NCBI GenBank assembly: GCA_018712725.1
Contig: DVGN01000100.1
Span: 1 to 64,000 of the forward strand
DNA from: Candidatus Scatosoma pullicola
GTDB lineage: Bacteria; Bacillota; Clostridia; Christensenellales; Borkfalkiaceae
Reading direction: 5' to 3'
DNA length: 64,000 nucleotides
In this document: piece by piece, positions 1 through 10,747 of the stretch
Layout: each line of letters begins with the position of its first letter
Numbering within the stretch: position 1 is the stretch's first letter
The notes under the pieces: model-generated
The model's database searches: none
Seen by the model: only the letters and a program-made list of their open reading frames with translations
What the model was told of the DNA's origin: nothing
Program-made: the position numbers and the translations under genes

Positions 1-3000
1 TCCTTTACATATATAAAGACTTTTTCAAAGTGCGAACTGTTCGTCACGGTTCCTTCGTCGTATCCCGCGACGCCGGAAACGGACACCGCTTCGCCCTCTT
101 CCACATAGACGCACAACGCCCGGGCGTTGACCGAAGATTCTATCCGCCCGCGGTTATGCCCCGTGATGCCGCCCGAAAACTTACCGCCGACAATGACGGT
201 ATAATTGCTGCACCCCCTGATCAATCCCTCATTCAGCCCCGCGATGCCGCCCGTACACCAATCCGCATCCTCCGAGCCGAAAGAACCGTTCCCCGCGCCG
301 CAATCGCGGATGATCCCGTAATTGACGGCGGCGATCCCGCCCACGTACCGTATCCTGCCCGAATACCCTTCCAGGGGCGCGGAAAAGGATATGATGATAC
401 CGTCAATTACCCCGTAATTTTCGGCGACCAGCCCGTAATCCGTGCGCGAAGCGTCCAGAGCGAAGGAAACCGTCACCAGATTCAGGTTCCCGTAAAGGAC
501 GCCGTAAAAGGCGGGGAAGGGCACAAACGGTCGGGAAAATTCGATGTCGGATTTCAGCATATAATATCCGTAAGGATCGGACGCGATCTCCAAAAATTCC
601 TCCGCCGAAGAAATCCCCCTGGCGATGACGATCCGCACCGGCTCGCCCACGATATTTTCCGTATATGCGAACAGGCGGGCTTCCAGCGGAACGTCCGGCG
701 CGTTTTCCTTTACCGTCACGGTACCGTCCGCCGAGAGATGGAGAAACGCCGCCCCGTCGCCGTCGAGGAACCACCGCACGGTTTCATAGGAACATCCGTA
801 GCCATATTTGTCAATCGGCGAGGCTTCAAATTGCAAACTCCCATCCCTCTCCAACAAATAGACATCTCTGTCTTCATTATAAACGCACCACTGATTATCG
901 GGAGACGGCGTATAGGAAATCTTTTCAGGCGCCGACAACAATGTAATTTCGTAATATGGAGACCGCACCTTACCCGTCGAACACCATATTTCAATCGTTT
1001 GTTCAACCGTTCGGGCGCTGTCTTTGACAAAAATAACGCCCGTATCTTCGTCCAGATCGACATATTCGGAATAGTAGCTGTTCGCCAAATAGAACTTTAT
1101 GGGAACATCCGCCCGATTGGTCGGGAAATATCTCGCTTCAAACCGATAGGTTTCCCCCAACATCAAAAACTCTTTCATGTTGACGATTTCGACCGAATCG
1201 ATGCCCGATTGTACGACAAGCGTCAGCTCTTCGCTGTAAACGGCGTGCGCTTTATCGTCCGACCACTTGGCGCGCACCGTGATTTCCTCGCCCGGAAGGG
1301 CATACGGATCGATGTAAATCGTGTCCTTATCGGCGACGACCGCGTTTCCGGAAACCACCTCCACGCAAAGGCTGTCCGCAAATCCGATATAATTCGGATA
1401 TGCCGCTATATCAAAAGATATTTCGTTGCCGGGACGCGCCTGTCCGTCTTTTTCAGGCAATATCTGAACGAGAACCGGCGCCGAGACAATATCCAAAAAA
1501 ATATAGGAAACTTCATCCTGATAGAGACATTCCAGAATAAATGTCCGCGAGCCGACGATATAAAAATTTTCCGGAAAGACAATCCGATCGTTTTCAATCC
1601 TTAAAATCGTTACCGGTTTCCAATCTTCATTATAAACGTTAAATTGAATCTTTTCAAGTCCGATCGGATTTCCCGTACTATCCACAGCCGTAACCACCAA
1701 TTCTTCCGTAGAAAGTACGTCCACCTCCTCCGCTTTTCCATTGACCCGAACCTGAAACATCGATCCCATAATGACTACGTTGAGATAGGTCTTTATATCC
1801 GGATTATCGACAGAATAGACGGTAATCCCGATATTTCCGTAACCTTCCGGGATATTATCCGTAATCGTGAGCACATTCCCTTTCAAAGAACCGCTTTCTT
1901 CCCCGTAGTGCATGAAATATTCCACATCCTGAACAGACGCATCCTCATTCACCGCCGCATCCAACGCAATCACATCCCCCGGATAAACACACATCTGCGA
2001 GACGTCGGGCACAAACGCGATGTCCGTCACTTCGACTTTTTCGAAAGAAAACACAAGGGGGTTGCTCTGCACGCCGTTCACTTCGGCGACGACGGCGATC
2101 CGATCGGGATACCGCCCCGTATAGCCGATCTTCAACAGACCGGTGGCCGAATCCAGATCGCCGATCGGTTTTCCGCCGCGGAGGGAACTTTCCTCCTCCA
2201 CGACCTTATAGACGACTTGATCGTAAGTCGCATTTTCGGGAAACACCTGCGCGGACAGGCGGATTTCTTCTCCCCCGCGGACGCTGCGCCCGGACATGCT
2301 CCCGTCATCCGCGCGCAAAAGCACCCCTTCCGCCGCGACGGGAGAAACCTGAAATTCGAGCGGGGCGCTGACGACGCCGTCCGCCGTCGCGATCAGGCGG
2401 ATCCTATCGCCCCCTTTCGCCGACGGCGAAACCCGGACGTCGATTCTGCCGGGATCGTCGGGGTATTCGACGATGCGGCAGATCTCTTCCCCTTGCAGGA
2501 GGCAAAATGCCGCCCGCCGCGCGAGAGGCTCGCCCTCTTCGGAAAGCAGGGATACGGACACCGTCCGGGTGCCGCCCGCCGGAATCGCGCGCTCTCCGCC
2601 CGACAATCCGATGGAAGATACGGGGACGGAAACCACCTGCAAACGGTATTCCTTTCTCAAACCGCCGATTTCCGCGGCGATCACGATGCTTTCGCCGGCT
2701 TTTGCGCCGTCGGAGACGCGCAGGGTACGATAGGGCTCGCCTTCGGAAATTTCCGCGTCGCCGGAGAGGACGCAAATTTTATCCAGGCGCTCCCCTTCGG
2801 GCAGCCGGGTGGTCGCATTGGACGGCGACAGGGACTCCGGAATAAAATCGAATGTGAGGGAATCCCCCGCACGGACGGACAGCGGAAAGCCGGACGCATC
2901 CGCCCAATTTCCGCCTTCCAGAACACCCGCGCGGAAATCCTCCGCCGGTATCCCGGAAACGACCAGCGCCTTTTCGCTCGTCCCCGACACGTTGCGGTCG

Positions 3001-3545
3001 GCATATTCGCCGACGTAACCGGTACTCACCGCCGAAATGCGCACGGATTTTCCGACGGCGGCAAGGTCGTGGCGAACCCGAAAGCGGGCGCAGGTCCCTT
3101 CCTCCGTTTCGTACGTCGCGAAATCCTGTATGTACTCCGCCCCTTCGGTCACGGTGTAGACCAAAGTTTTATAGGCGGCGTCCGCGGGCGTGAAACGGGG
3201 CACGACCCGCACCAGTCTGCCGATCTGAAAATCCTCTTCGTCGCGGACATGGTACGGCGCGTTTACGCCGGTGATCTGTGTATAAGCCGGATCGTCCGTC
3301 ACCTGTTCGTATTCCAGCGTCAGGTTCTCTATAAAGACAGGGGCTTCTTCGGTGGAATCGTCCGAAGAAACGTCCGGGCTTTGCGCGTCATCGCCGCTGT
3401 CCGACCCGGCGCTTTCCGAAACGGAAACGGACGCCGGATCCGACCGCCCCGGGCTTTCCGACAGCCCCGCCCCGCCGCATCCCGCGGCGACTGCGGCAAA
3501 CAAAACGAGCAGCAGACAGGCGAAAACATGCGTTACTTTTTTCAT
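1..3545 (-). CDS. Large Ig-like/GLUG-motif surface lipoprotein, N-terminal part, runs off the left window edge
   Basis: Reverse-complement reading from ATG at 3545 (RBS GGGAGGAGG) gives MKKVTHVFACLLLVLFAAVAAGCGGAG... (signal peptide plus lipobox Cys). Frame checked at both ends and still open at position 1. Near the left edge it contains GLUG-like repeats (GGIAGLNEGLIRGCSNYTVIVGGKFSGGITGHNRGRIESS). Not in the ORF track because it has no stop inside the window. Confidence 0.85.
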   Translation of the reverse strand, partial: MKKVTHVFACLLLVLFAAVAAGCGGAGLSESPGRSDPASVSVSESAGSDSGDDAQSPDVSSDDSTEEAPVFIENLTLEYEQVTDDPAYTQITGVNAPYHVRDEEDFQIGRLVRVVPRFTPADAAYKTLVYTVTEGAEYIQDFATYETEEGTCARFRVRHDLAAVGKSVRISAVSTGYVGEYADRNVSGTSEKALVVSGIPAEDFRAGVLEGGNWADASGFPLSVRAGDSLTFDFIPESLSPSNATTRLPEGERLDKICVLSGDAEISEGEPYRTLRVSDGAKAGESIVIAAEIGGLRKEYRLQVVSVPVSSIGLSGGERAIPAGGTRTVSVSLLSEEGEPLARRAAFCLLQGEEICRIVEYPDDPGRIDVRVSPSAKGGDRIRLIATADGVVSAPLEFQVSPVAAEGVLLRADDGSMSGRSVRGGEEIRLSAQVFPENATYDQVVYKVVEEESSLRGGKPIGDLDSATGLLKIGYTGRYPDRIAVVAEVNGVQSNPLVFSFEKVEVTDIAFVPDVSQMCVYPGDVIALDAAVNEDASVQDVEYFMHYGEESGSLKGNVLTITDNIPEGYGNIGITVYSVDNPDIKTYLNVVIMGSMFQVRVNGKAEEVDVLSTEELVVTAVDSTGNPIGLEKIQFNVYNEDWKPVTILRIENDRIVFPENFYIVGSRTFILECLYQDEVSYIFLDIVSAPVLVQILPEKDGQARPGNEISFDIAAYPNYIGFADSLCVEVVSGNAVVADKDTIYIDPYALPGEEITVRAKWSDDKAHAVYSEELTLVVQSGIDSVEIVNMKEFLMLGETYRFEARYFPTNRADVPIKFYLANSYYSEYVDLDEDTGVIFVKDSARTVEQTIEIWCSTGKVRSPYYEITLLSAPEKISYTPSPDNQWCVYNEDRDVYLLERDGSLQFEASPIDKYGYGCSYETVRWFLDGDGAAFLHLSADGTVTVKENAPDVPLEARLFAYTENIVGEPVRIVIARGISSAEEFLEIASDPYGYYMLKSDIEFSRPFVPFPAFYGVLYGNLNLVTVSFALDASRTDYGLVAENYGVIDGIIISFSAPLEGYSGRIRYVGGIAAVNYGIIRDCGAGNGSFGSEDADWCTGGIAGLNEGLIRGCSNYTVIVGGKFSGGITGHNRGRIESSVNARALCVYVEEGEAVSVSGVAGYDEGTVTNSSHFEKVFIYVK

Positions 3546-3659
3546 TTTCCTCCTCCCGTCCCAGGCGTCGAAAAACTCTCCGGGACGGTTTCATTATAGC
3601 ATATCCTTCCGATTCTGTCAATATAAAATACAAAAAAGAATTTTCCGTGCCGAACGAAA

Positions 3660-3695
3660 ACCGGCGGCCCGTTTTTCACGGACCGCCGGGGAAAA
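3660..3695. terminator. Strong hairpin CCGGCGGCCCG-TTTTTCA-CGGACCGCCGG
   Basis: Inverted repeat with flanking A/T runs between the uvrA stop and the lipoprotein start. Confidence 0.5.
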
Positions 3696-3821
3696 ATATG
3701 CCGAAATCGGAGCCCGACCGAACGGCGCTCCGATTTGTTTCGCTCATTGCGTTTTTATTTAGCCTGCCGCATTTACCGCGTATCTCCCGTCCGCGCCGTC
3801 CGCCGCGACCGCCCCGTCCGG

Positions 3822-6722
3822 TCAGCTCTCCAACACCTTTTTGAGAAATTGGCCGGTATAGCTCTCTTTCACTTCCGCCACCTCTTCCGGAGTGCCCGTG
3901 CAGACCACCGTCCCGCCGCCGTTCCCCCCTTCGGGGCCGAGATCGACGATGTAGTCGGCGGTCTTGATGACGTCGAGATTGTGTTCGATGACGAGGACGG
4001 TATTCCCGCCCGCGCGCAGGCGGAGCAGGATTTTGATGAGCTTGTCCACGTCGTAGGTGTGCAGGCCGGTGGTGGGTTCGTCGAGAATATAGAAGGTCTT
4101 GCCCGTCGAGCGCCTGGAGAGTTCGGTGGCGAGTTTGACCCGCTGCGCTTCGCCGCCCGAAAGGGTGGTGGCGCTCTGTCCGAGTTTGATATACCCCAGC
4201 CCCACTTCGTTGAGGGTGTTGAGCTTATTGAACACGGAGGGCACGGGGCGGAAAAATTCGCACGCCTCTTCCACCGTCATGTCCAGCACGTCGGCGATGC
4301 TCTTGCCCTTGTACTTGACTTCCAGCGTCTCGCGGTTGTACCGCTTGCCGCCGCACACTTCGCAGGGGACGAAGATGTCGGGCAGGAAGTGCATTTCGAT
4401 TTTGATGATGCCGTCGCCGAAACAGTGTTCGCACCGCCCGCCCGACACGTTGAAGGAGAATCTGCCCGCCTTGTACCCGCGTTCCTGCGCGTCGGGGGTC
4501 ATCGCGAACAGGTCGCGGATGGCGTTGAACACCCCCGTGTACGTCGCGGGATTGCTGCGCGGCGTCCTGCCGATCGGGGACTGGTCGATGGCGATGACCT
4601 TATCGAAATACTCCACCCCTTCGGCGGAATCGAATTTGCCCTGCGGCTGCCGCGCGCCGTTGAGGCTGTTGGCGAGCAGCGGATAGACGATTTCGTTGAC
4701 GAAGCTGGACTTCCCGCTCCCCGACACCCCCGTGACGGCGGTGATCAGCCCGACGGGGATGGAAATATCGACGTTTTTCAGGTTGTTCTGCCGGCACCCG
4801 CGGACGGTGAACCACTTGTCCTGCGGCAGCGCGCGCACCTCCGGCACTTCGATCTTCCGCCGCCCCGCGAGATAGTCCCCCGTGATCGAGCGCGGCTCCG
4901 CCATGATGTCCGCCTGCGTGCCGCACGCCACCACTTCGCCGCCGTGCACCCCCGCCATCGGGCCGATGTCCACGATGTAGTCGGCGGCTTTGATCGTGTC
5001 CTCGTCGTGTTCGACGACGATGAGGGTATTGCCGAGATCGCGCAGCCCTTTGAGGGAATTGAGCAGTTTTTCGTTGTCCCGCTGGTGCAGGCCGATGCTC
5101 GGCTCGTCGAGAATGTACAAAACCCCCGTCAGGGCGCTGCCGATCTGCGTCGCCAGGCGGATGCGCTGGGATTCCCCGCCCGACAGCGTCACCGCCGTCC
5201 GCGCGAGCGTCAGATAGTCCAGCCCGACGTTGTGTAAAAATCCGATGCGGTTTTTGATTTCCTTAATGATCGCGTCCGCGATGCGATGTTCGGTTTCGGT
5301 GAGGGCATGGGAGAGATCATCGACGAAATCGTACAGTTTATCCACCGGCATTTCGCACAAATCCCAGATGTTTTTCCCGCCGACGTACACGGACAGCGCT
5401 TCCTTTTTCAGCCGCTTGCCGCCGCATACGGGGCAGGGCGCCGTGCGCATATACCGCTCGATGTCGTATTTCACGCCGTCCGAAGAGGTCTGCGCGTAGC
5501 GGCGCTGCAAATTGGTCACGAACCCCTCCCACGCCGTCTGATAGCTGCCGCTGAACGAACGGGTGTGATAGCTCAGACCGATCTTCTCCCCGCCGTTGCC
5601 GTACATGAGCATGTCGTAAATCCCCGCGGGCAGATCTTTGACGGGGACGTCCATCGAAAAGCCGTAATGCTTGGCGAGGGCATTCAGATACATCTGCGTC
5701 TGCGTGGAGGAATCGAGATTCCAGCCCGACACTTTTATCGCCCCTTCGCGCAGGGTTTTGTTCTTGTCCGGGCATATCAGGTCTGCGTCCACCGTCTGTT
5801 TGAAGCCCAAGCCCAAACAGTCGGGGCAGGCGCCGTAGGGGGTGTTGAAGGAAAACAGCCGCGGCTCGATCTCCTCGATGGAAATGCCGCAGTCGGGGCA
5901 GGCGTAATTGACCGAATACAAGTCCTCTTTGCCGTCGCAGTCGATGACGACCAGCCCCGACGCGAGTCTGAGCGCGTTTTCCAGGCTGTCCGTCAGGCGT
6001 TTCAAAATGCCGGGTTTTACGATCAGCCTGTCCACGACAACGGAAATGTTGTGCTTAATGTTCTTTTCCAGCTTGATCTCTTCCTGTAAATCGTAGACGT
6101 TTCCGTCTATTTTCACCCTGCCGTAGCCGCTCTTTTTATAGCCCGCGAGTTCCTTGACGTACTCCCCTTTCCGACCGCGCACGACGGGGGCGTTGACGAG
6201 AATGCGGCTCCCCTCCGGCATCGCCATGACCTTGTCGGCGATTTCGTCCACCGTCTGGCGGCGGATCTCCCTGCCGCACCTGGGGCAGTGCGGGACGCCG
6301 ATGCGCGCGAACAAAAGGCGGAAATAGTCGTAGATCTCCGTCACCGTGCCCACGGTGGAACGGGGGTTGTGGGAAGTCGTCTTCTGGTCGATGGAGATGG
6401 CGGGGGAAAGTCCTTCGATGCTCTCCACGTCCGGCTTTTCCATCTGTCCCAGGAACTGCCGCGCGTAGGAGGACAGGCTTTCGACGTACCGCCGCTGTCC
6501 CTCCGCGAAAATGGTGTCGAACGCGAGCGTCGATTTGCCGCTGCCCGACAGCCCCGTGAACACGGTGAGCGTGTTGCGGGGAATGCGCACGTCGATGTTT
6601 TTCAGGTTGTTTTCCTTTGCGCCTTTGACGATGATTTCATCCATATTCTTCTCGTACTCCGAAAAATTTTTCTCCTTTCCGTCTTCTCTCATCTTCTCCC
6701 GCATGTCCGATTTGCTCCGCAT
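3822..6722 (-). CDS. uvrA: Excinuclease ABC subunit UvrA (likely true start near 6644, MDEIIVKGAKENNLKN)
   Basis: Two ABC ATPase halves (GLSGSGKSTLAFDTIFAEGQRRYVESLSSYARQFL; GVSGSGKSSFVNEIVYP), zinc-finger CPxCG motifs, LSGGESQRIRLA. Confidence 0.98.
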   Translation of the reverse strand: MRSKSDMREKMREDGKEKNFSEYEKNMDEIIVKGAKENNLKNIDVRIPRNTLTVFTGLSGSGKSTLAFDTIFAEGQRRYVESLSSYARQFLGQMEKPDVESIEGLSPAISIDQKTTSHNPRSTVGTVTEIYDYFRLLFARIGVPHCPRCGREIRRQTVDEIADKVMAMPEGSRILVNAPVVRGRKGEYVKELAGYKKSGYGRVKIDGNVYDLQEEIKLEKNIKHNISVVVDRLIVKPGILKRLTDSLENALRLASGLVVIDCDGKEDLYSVNYACPDCGISIEEIEPRLFSFNTPYGACPDCLGLGFKQTVDADLICPDKNKTLREGAIKVSGWNLDSSTQTQMYLNALAKHYGFSMDVPVKDLPAGIYDMLMYGNGGEKIGLSYHTRSFSGSYQTAWEGFVTNLQRRYAQTSSDGVKYDIERYMRTAPCPVCGGKRLKKEALSVYVGGKNIWDLCEMPVDKLYDFVDDLSHALTETEHRIADAIIKEIKNRIGFLHNVGLDYLTLARTAVTLSGGESQRIRLATQIGSALTGVLYILDEPSIGLHQRDNEKLLNSLKGLRDLGNTLIVVEHDEDTIKAADYIVDIGPMAGVHGGEVVACGTQADIMAEPRSITGDYLAGRRKIEVPEVRALPQDKWFTVRGCRQNNLKNVDISIPVGLITAVTGVSGSGKSSFVNEIVYPLLANSLNGARQPQGKFDSAEGVEYFDKVIAIDQSPIGRTPRSNPATYTGVFNAIRDLFAMTPDAQERGYKAGRFSFNVSGGRCEHCFGDGIIKIEMHFLPDIFVPCEVCGGKRYNRETLEVKYKGKSIADVLDMTVEEACEFFRPVPSVFNKLNTLNEVGLGYIKLGQSATTLSGGEAQRVKLATELSRRSTGKTFYILDEPTTGLHTYDVDKLIKILLRLRAGGNTVLVIEHNLDVIKTADYIVDLGPEGGNGGGTVVCTGTPEEVAEVKESYTGQFLKKVLES

Positions 6723-6777
6723 GCCGCCCGTGCCGCCGTGCCGAAAATCGCGTTCGTCAAATCCCTGCCTGCCGCAT

Positions 6778-8754
6778 TTATGCTTTTCCCTGCCGCTCCG
6801 CCTTGCGCATTCTGGCTTTTAGTTCGCCGATTTTATCGCGGATCTCGATCGCCCGTTCGAAGTCGAGCTGGGCGCTCGCCACCTTCATCAGCGCTTTCAG
6901 CTTCTCGATTTCGTCGGGGATGTCTTTGAGTCTGATGTCGTCGTCCGACGATTTCTTCTTGGTGATGTTGAGGGTGGATCTGACTTCCTTGATGATGGTT
7001 TTGGGCACGATGCCGTGCGCCTTGTTGTAGGCGTCCTGCACGGCGCGGCGGCGCTCGGTCTCCCCGATCGCCCGCTTCATGCTGTCCGTCATCGTGTCCG
7101 CGTACATGATCACCCGCCCTTCGCTGTTGCGCGCGGCTCTGCCTATCGTCTGGATGAGGGAGGTGTCGCTGCGCAAAAATCCCTCCTTGTCCGCGTCGAG
7201 AATGGCGACCAGCCTGACTTCGGGCAGGTCCAGCCCTTCGCGCAGCAGGTTGATGCCGCAGAGCACGTCGAATTCGCCCAGCCGCAGCCCGTTTACGATG
7301 TCGATGCGCTCCAGCGTATCCACGTCGCTGTGCATGTATTTGACCTTGACCGAATGCTCTTTCAGATAGTCGGTGAGTTCCTCCGCCATCTTCTTGGTAA
7401 GCGTCGTGATCAAAACCCTGCCCCCCTCTCCGATCACTTTATGGATTTCGGAGAGCAGGTCGTCGATCTGCCCCTTGGTGGGGCGGACGTCGATTTTCGG
7501 GTCGAGCAGGCCGGTGGGGCGGATGAGCTGTTCCACCGTCTGCCCCGCTTCGCCGAGTTCGTAGGGCGCGGGCGTCGCCGACACGCAGATGAGCTGGGGT
7601 ACGCGCGCGTCGAATTCCTCAAAGGTCAGGGGGCGGTTGTCGTACGCCGACCGCATCCGGAATCCGTAATCGACGAGATTTTTCTTGCGGGAGAGGTCGC
7701 CGTGGTACATGGCGCGGATCTGCGGGATGGTCATGTGGCTCTCGTCGATAAAGACGAGAAATTTCCCCGCGGGGAAATAGTCGAGCAGGGTGAAAGAAGG
7801 CTCGCCCGGCTGCCTGCCGTCAAAATAGCGGCTGTAATTTTCGATACCGCTGCAATAGCCGATCTCCCGCATCATTTCCAGGTCGTGTTCGGTGCGCTGT
7901 TTAAGGCGCTGCGCTTCGAGAATTTTGCCCGCGTCCTCAAACGCCTTCACCTCCCCTTTCAGATCCTCTTCGATCATCGCCAGGGCGTTTCTCAGCTTTT
8001 CCGTGCCGACGGCGTACTGGCTGGCGGGGAAGATCGCGACGTGGGAAAGCTCGTTCAGGCGGTTGCCCGTCAGCGCCTCCACTTCGAAAATGCGGTCGAT
8101 CTCGTCCCCGAAAAATTCCACCCGGATCGCCACCTCCGAATTGGAGGCGGGAAAGATCTCCACCGAATCCCCGCGCACCCGGAAGGTGGAGCGCTTGAAA
8201 TCCATGTCGTTGCGGGAATACTGCAATTCGATGAGCTTGCGCATGAGGGCGTTCCGCTCCATCTCCATGCCCGGGCGCAGGGATATGGAAAGGCGGAAAT
8301 ACTCTTCGGGCGCGCCGAGACCGTAAATGCAGGACACCGACGCCACCACGATCACGTCCTCCCGCTCCATCAGGGAACAGGTCGCCGAGTTGCGGAGCTT
8401 GTCGATCTCGTCGTTTAAGCTCATGTCCTTTTCGATATAGGTGTCCGTCGAAGGGATGTAGCTCTCCGGCTGGTAATAGTCGTAATAGGACACGAAATAC
8501 TCCACCCGGTTTTCGGGGAAAAATTCCCGGAACTCGTTGCACAGCTGCGCCGCCAGCGTCTTGTTGTGCGCGATGACGAGAGTGGGCCGCCCTACGTTTT
8601 TGATGACGTTTGCCATCGTGAACGTCTTGCCGCTCCCCGTCACCCCGACGAGCACCTGCGTGCGTATGCCGTCCGATACCCCTTCCGTCAGCTTTTCTAT
8701 CGCCTGCGGCTGATCTCCCGTCGGCTCGAACGGAGCGTGCAGCTTAAATTCCAT
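6778..8754 (-). CDS. uvrB: Excinuclease ABC subunit UvrB
   Basis: [32 protein letters not shown], helicase motifs, C-terminal UVR domain. Confidence 0.98.
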   Translation of the reverse strand: MEFKLHAPFEPTGDQPQAIEKLTEGVSDGIRTQVLVGVTGSGKTFTMANVIKNVGRPTLVIAHNKTLAAQLCNEFREFFPENRVEYFVSYYDYYQPESYIPSTDTYIEKDMSLNDEIDKLRNSATCSLMEREDVIVVASVSCIYGLGAPEEYFRLSISLRPGMEMERNALMRKLIELQYSRNDMDFKRSTFRVRGDSVEIFPASNSEVAIRVEFFGDEIDRIFEVEALTGNRLNELSHVAIFPASQYAVGTEKLRNALAMIEEDLKGEVKAFEDAGKILEAQRLKQRTEHDLEMMREIGYCSGIENYSRYFDGRQPGEPSFTLLDYFPAGKFLVFIDESHMTIPQIRAMYHGDLSRKKNLVDYGFRMRSAYDNRPLTFEEFDARVPQLICVSATPAPYELGEAGQTVEQLIRPTGLLDPKIDVRPTKGQIDDLLSEIHKVIGEGGRVLITTLTKKMAEELTDYLKEHSVKVKYMHSDVDTLERIDIVNGLRLGEFDVLCGINLLREGLDLPEVRLVAILDADKEGFLRSDTSLIQTIGRAARNSEGRVIMYADTMTDSMKRAIGETERRRAVQDAYNKAHGIVPKTIIKEVRSTLNITKKKSSDDDIRLKDIPDEIEKLKALMKVASAQLDFERAIEIRDKIGELKARMRKAERQGKA

Positions 8755-8901
8755 AACCGTGACCTCCCGCCGCGGAAAATCCGCCTTCGGATTTTTGCGA
8801 ACATTCGTTTGTAATCCCGACAGATATTATAGCACAAACCGTTATAAATGTAAACCGATTTTCGGCGAAATAATCCGCCTTTTCGCAAAGAAAGGGCGGC
8901 G

Positions 8902-9258
8902 TCAAAACAATTTTCTCAAAAGCAGGCCGACGAAAAAGGCGAGAACGGCGGAAAGGACCGTCCACACGAGCCGAAGCGCCAGACCGCGCCTGAGCTGGAC
9001 GGCGGAGCGGCGGTACGCCGCGCCCTTGGGGTGCAGGGAGATGACGTACATCTTTTCCCCCTTGCGGTCGGAGGAGATCATTTCGAAATAGTCGTCGAGT
9101 TCGAGAGCGCGCAGCGTCCTTTCCAGGCCCTCTTCCGTGAACTTCTCCTTTCGGGGCAGAGCGCGGAGCAGATCCGCCGCGGCGACGAGACATTTTCCCT
9201 CCTCCCCGCAGAGGGAAAACACCTCCTTCATCACCTCTCTCTCCTTTCTGTTCAGCAT
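8902..9258 (-). CDS. Small membrane protein, 118 aa
   Basis: MLNRKEREVMKEVFSLCGEEGKCLVAAADLL... with C-terminal TM; start chosen inside the longer ORF 8902..9741. Confidence 0.6.
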   Translation of the reverse strand: MLNRKEREVMKEVFSLCGEEGKCLVAAADLLRALPRKEKFTEEGLERTLRALELDDYFEMISSDRKGEKMYVISLHPKGAAYRRSAVQLRRGLALRLVWTVLSAVLAFFVGLLLRKLF

Positions 9259-9293
9259 AATCCCCTCCGTCGACTCAACCCTGCCCCCTCCTT

Positions 9294-9728
9294 TCAGCCA
9301 AAAATCAGCCGGATCGACAGGAGGATGGCGGCGGCGATCAATCCTCCCGCGAGTGCCCCCGCAAATCCGCCCCAAAAGGCGGCGAGAAAGGCGCGGCGAT
9401 CCGCCCGGGTCGCCTCCCGCGCCGCTTCTTCCGCTTGTTCCGTCCCCTCCGGCTCTCCTTCGGATTGTTCCTCCCCTTCCGCCCTTTCCAGCGCCGCCCG
9501 GGCGGGCGGGAGAGGACAGACGCAGTACATCCCCCCGCCCGCGTATTTCACGCCGATATACCCCTCTTCCGAGAGGCGGGAAAGGGCCTTTTCGACAAAT
9601 TGCTCCCCCTCTTCGGGCGGCTCGGAAAAAAGGGCGAGAAAATCCTCCCCCGAGAATATCCTGTACGTCCCGGGGGCGCAGCCGTCGGCGATTGCCCGCA
9701 AAAGCGCGGAGGTACATCCGTCTAACAT
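9294..9728 (-). CDS. Hypothetical protein with C-terminal TM helix
   Basis: ORF 144 aa; winged-helix-like N-terminus (QFVEKALSRLSEEGYIGVKYAGGGMYCV) and C-terminal Gly/Ala TM. Confidence 0.6.
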   Translation of the reverse strand: MLDGCTSALLRAIADGCAPGTYRIFSGEDFLALFSEPPEEGEQFVEKALSRLSEEGYIGVKYAGGGMYCVCPLPPARAALERAEGEEQSEGEPEGTEQAEEAAREATRADRRAFLAAFWGGFAGALAGGLIAAAILLSIRLIFG

Positions 9729-9871
9729 ATGCGCTCCTCATATGCCGAAATATGTACCCCCGCGCCCGCGGTTTCTTTCCGATTGAAATTTTATAAACGC
9801 CGATTTTCCGGCAGTCCGGCTGCCGTCTTGCGGGTTTTCCCGAAGGTTTTCCCGCGCCGGCCGCCCGCCGT

Positions 9872-10480
9872 TCAGACCATTAAAATAAAGAATACGATCC
9901 CGAGCACCCCGCCCAGGTATCCGACGACCGCCGCCCAGACAAGCTGCGTTCCCACGGGCTTGCCCTCCCGTTTCCGCTTTGCCGCCAATACGGTGGCGCC
10001 GATTGCCGACGGCAGGCACAACAGGGCTCCGACGCCGCACCAGAAATCGAGAAGAAGCCCTACAAACGCCAGAATAAACAGGTTGCGGCGCAGGGAAAAA
10101 GACCGCCGCGCCGACGCCCTTTCCGCCCGTCCGCGCACGTGATCCCGCATATCCGCGGGCGCGGGCTGCACCGGGAGGGGAGAACGGTAATACGGCGTCC
10201 CGTTGGCCGTGACGAAGGGAGCCCTTTGCTCCGTCTCGGGCGGGAGGGCTGAGCCGTAGTCGCAGCGGCAGTTTCCGCCCTTCCACTCGGCGCTGATCTT
10301 ATTTTCCGTTTCGCCGTTTTCCCCTTCCTTTTTTTCGGGCGGCTCCGCTCCGTACAACGCGCCGCCCTGCGCCCCCTTTTTCCCTTTTCTGTCTGCGGAC
10401 GTCAGAAGGACGCCGCAGCGGGAGCATACTTCGGCGCCGTCCGGATTTGCGCATCCGCATTTCGGACAAATTCTGCTCAT
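9872..10480 (-). CDS. Zinc-ribbon membrane protein
   Basis: MSRICPKCGCANPDGAEVCSRCGVLL zinc ribbon, two C-terminal TM segments. Confidence 0.75.
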   Translation of the reverse strand: MSRICPKCGCANPDGAEVCSRCGVLLTSADRKGKKGAQGGALYGAEPPEKKEGENGETENKISAEWKGGNCRCDYGSALPPETEQRAPFVTANGTPYYRSPLPVQPAPADMRDHVRGRAERASARRSFSLRRNLFILAFVGLLLDFWCGVGALLCLPSAIGATVLAAKRKREGKPVGTQLVWAAVVGYLGGVLGIVFFILMV

Positions 10481-10747
10481 GCTTTGATTGTACTATTATT
10501 TGCGGAAAAAGTCAATTCGATTCGCGCGAAAACGGTGCCCGTTGTGTAAAACCCCGGTGAAATTTTGTCTTTCGCCGCAAAAATGCCCCGTTCGGGCGCT
10601 CAAAGCCCGGATTTTTCATATAATCCAACAGCCTGCAGTACATCCGCCGCCCCGGCGCTTCCCGGTAAGTGACCGTCTTGGTCTTTTCCTCCGCTTTCAG
10701 CGCTTCCGCCGGAAAACAAAGCGATATTTTTTGTCCCGCCCCTGTTT

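Noticed and set aside
30-3599. Plus-strand ORFs of 524 and 651 aa
   Set aside because: Arg/His/Pro-rich antisense shadows of the minus-strand lipoprotein gene; no RBS and no recognisable domains.
3735-8418. Plus-strand ORFs opposite uvrA/uvrB (500, 267, 467 aa)
   Set aside because: Antisense to confidently identified uvrA and uvrB.
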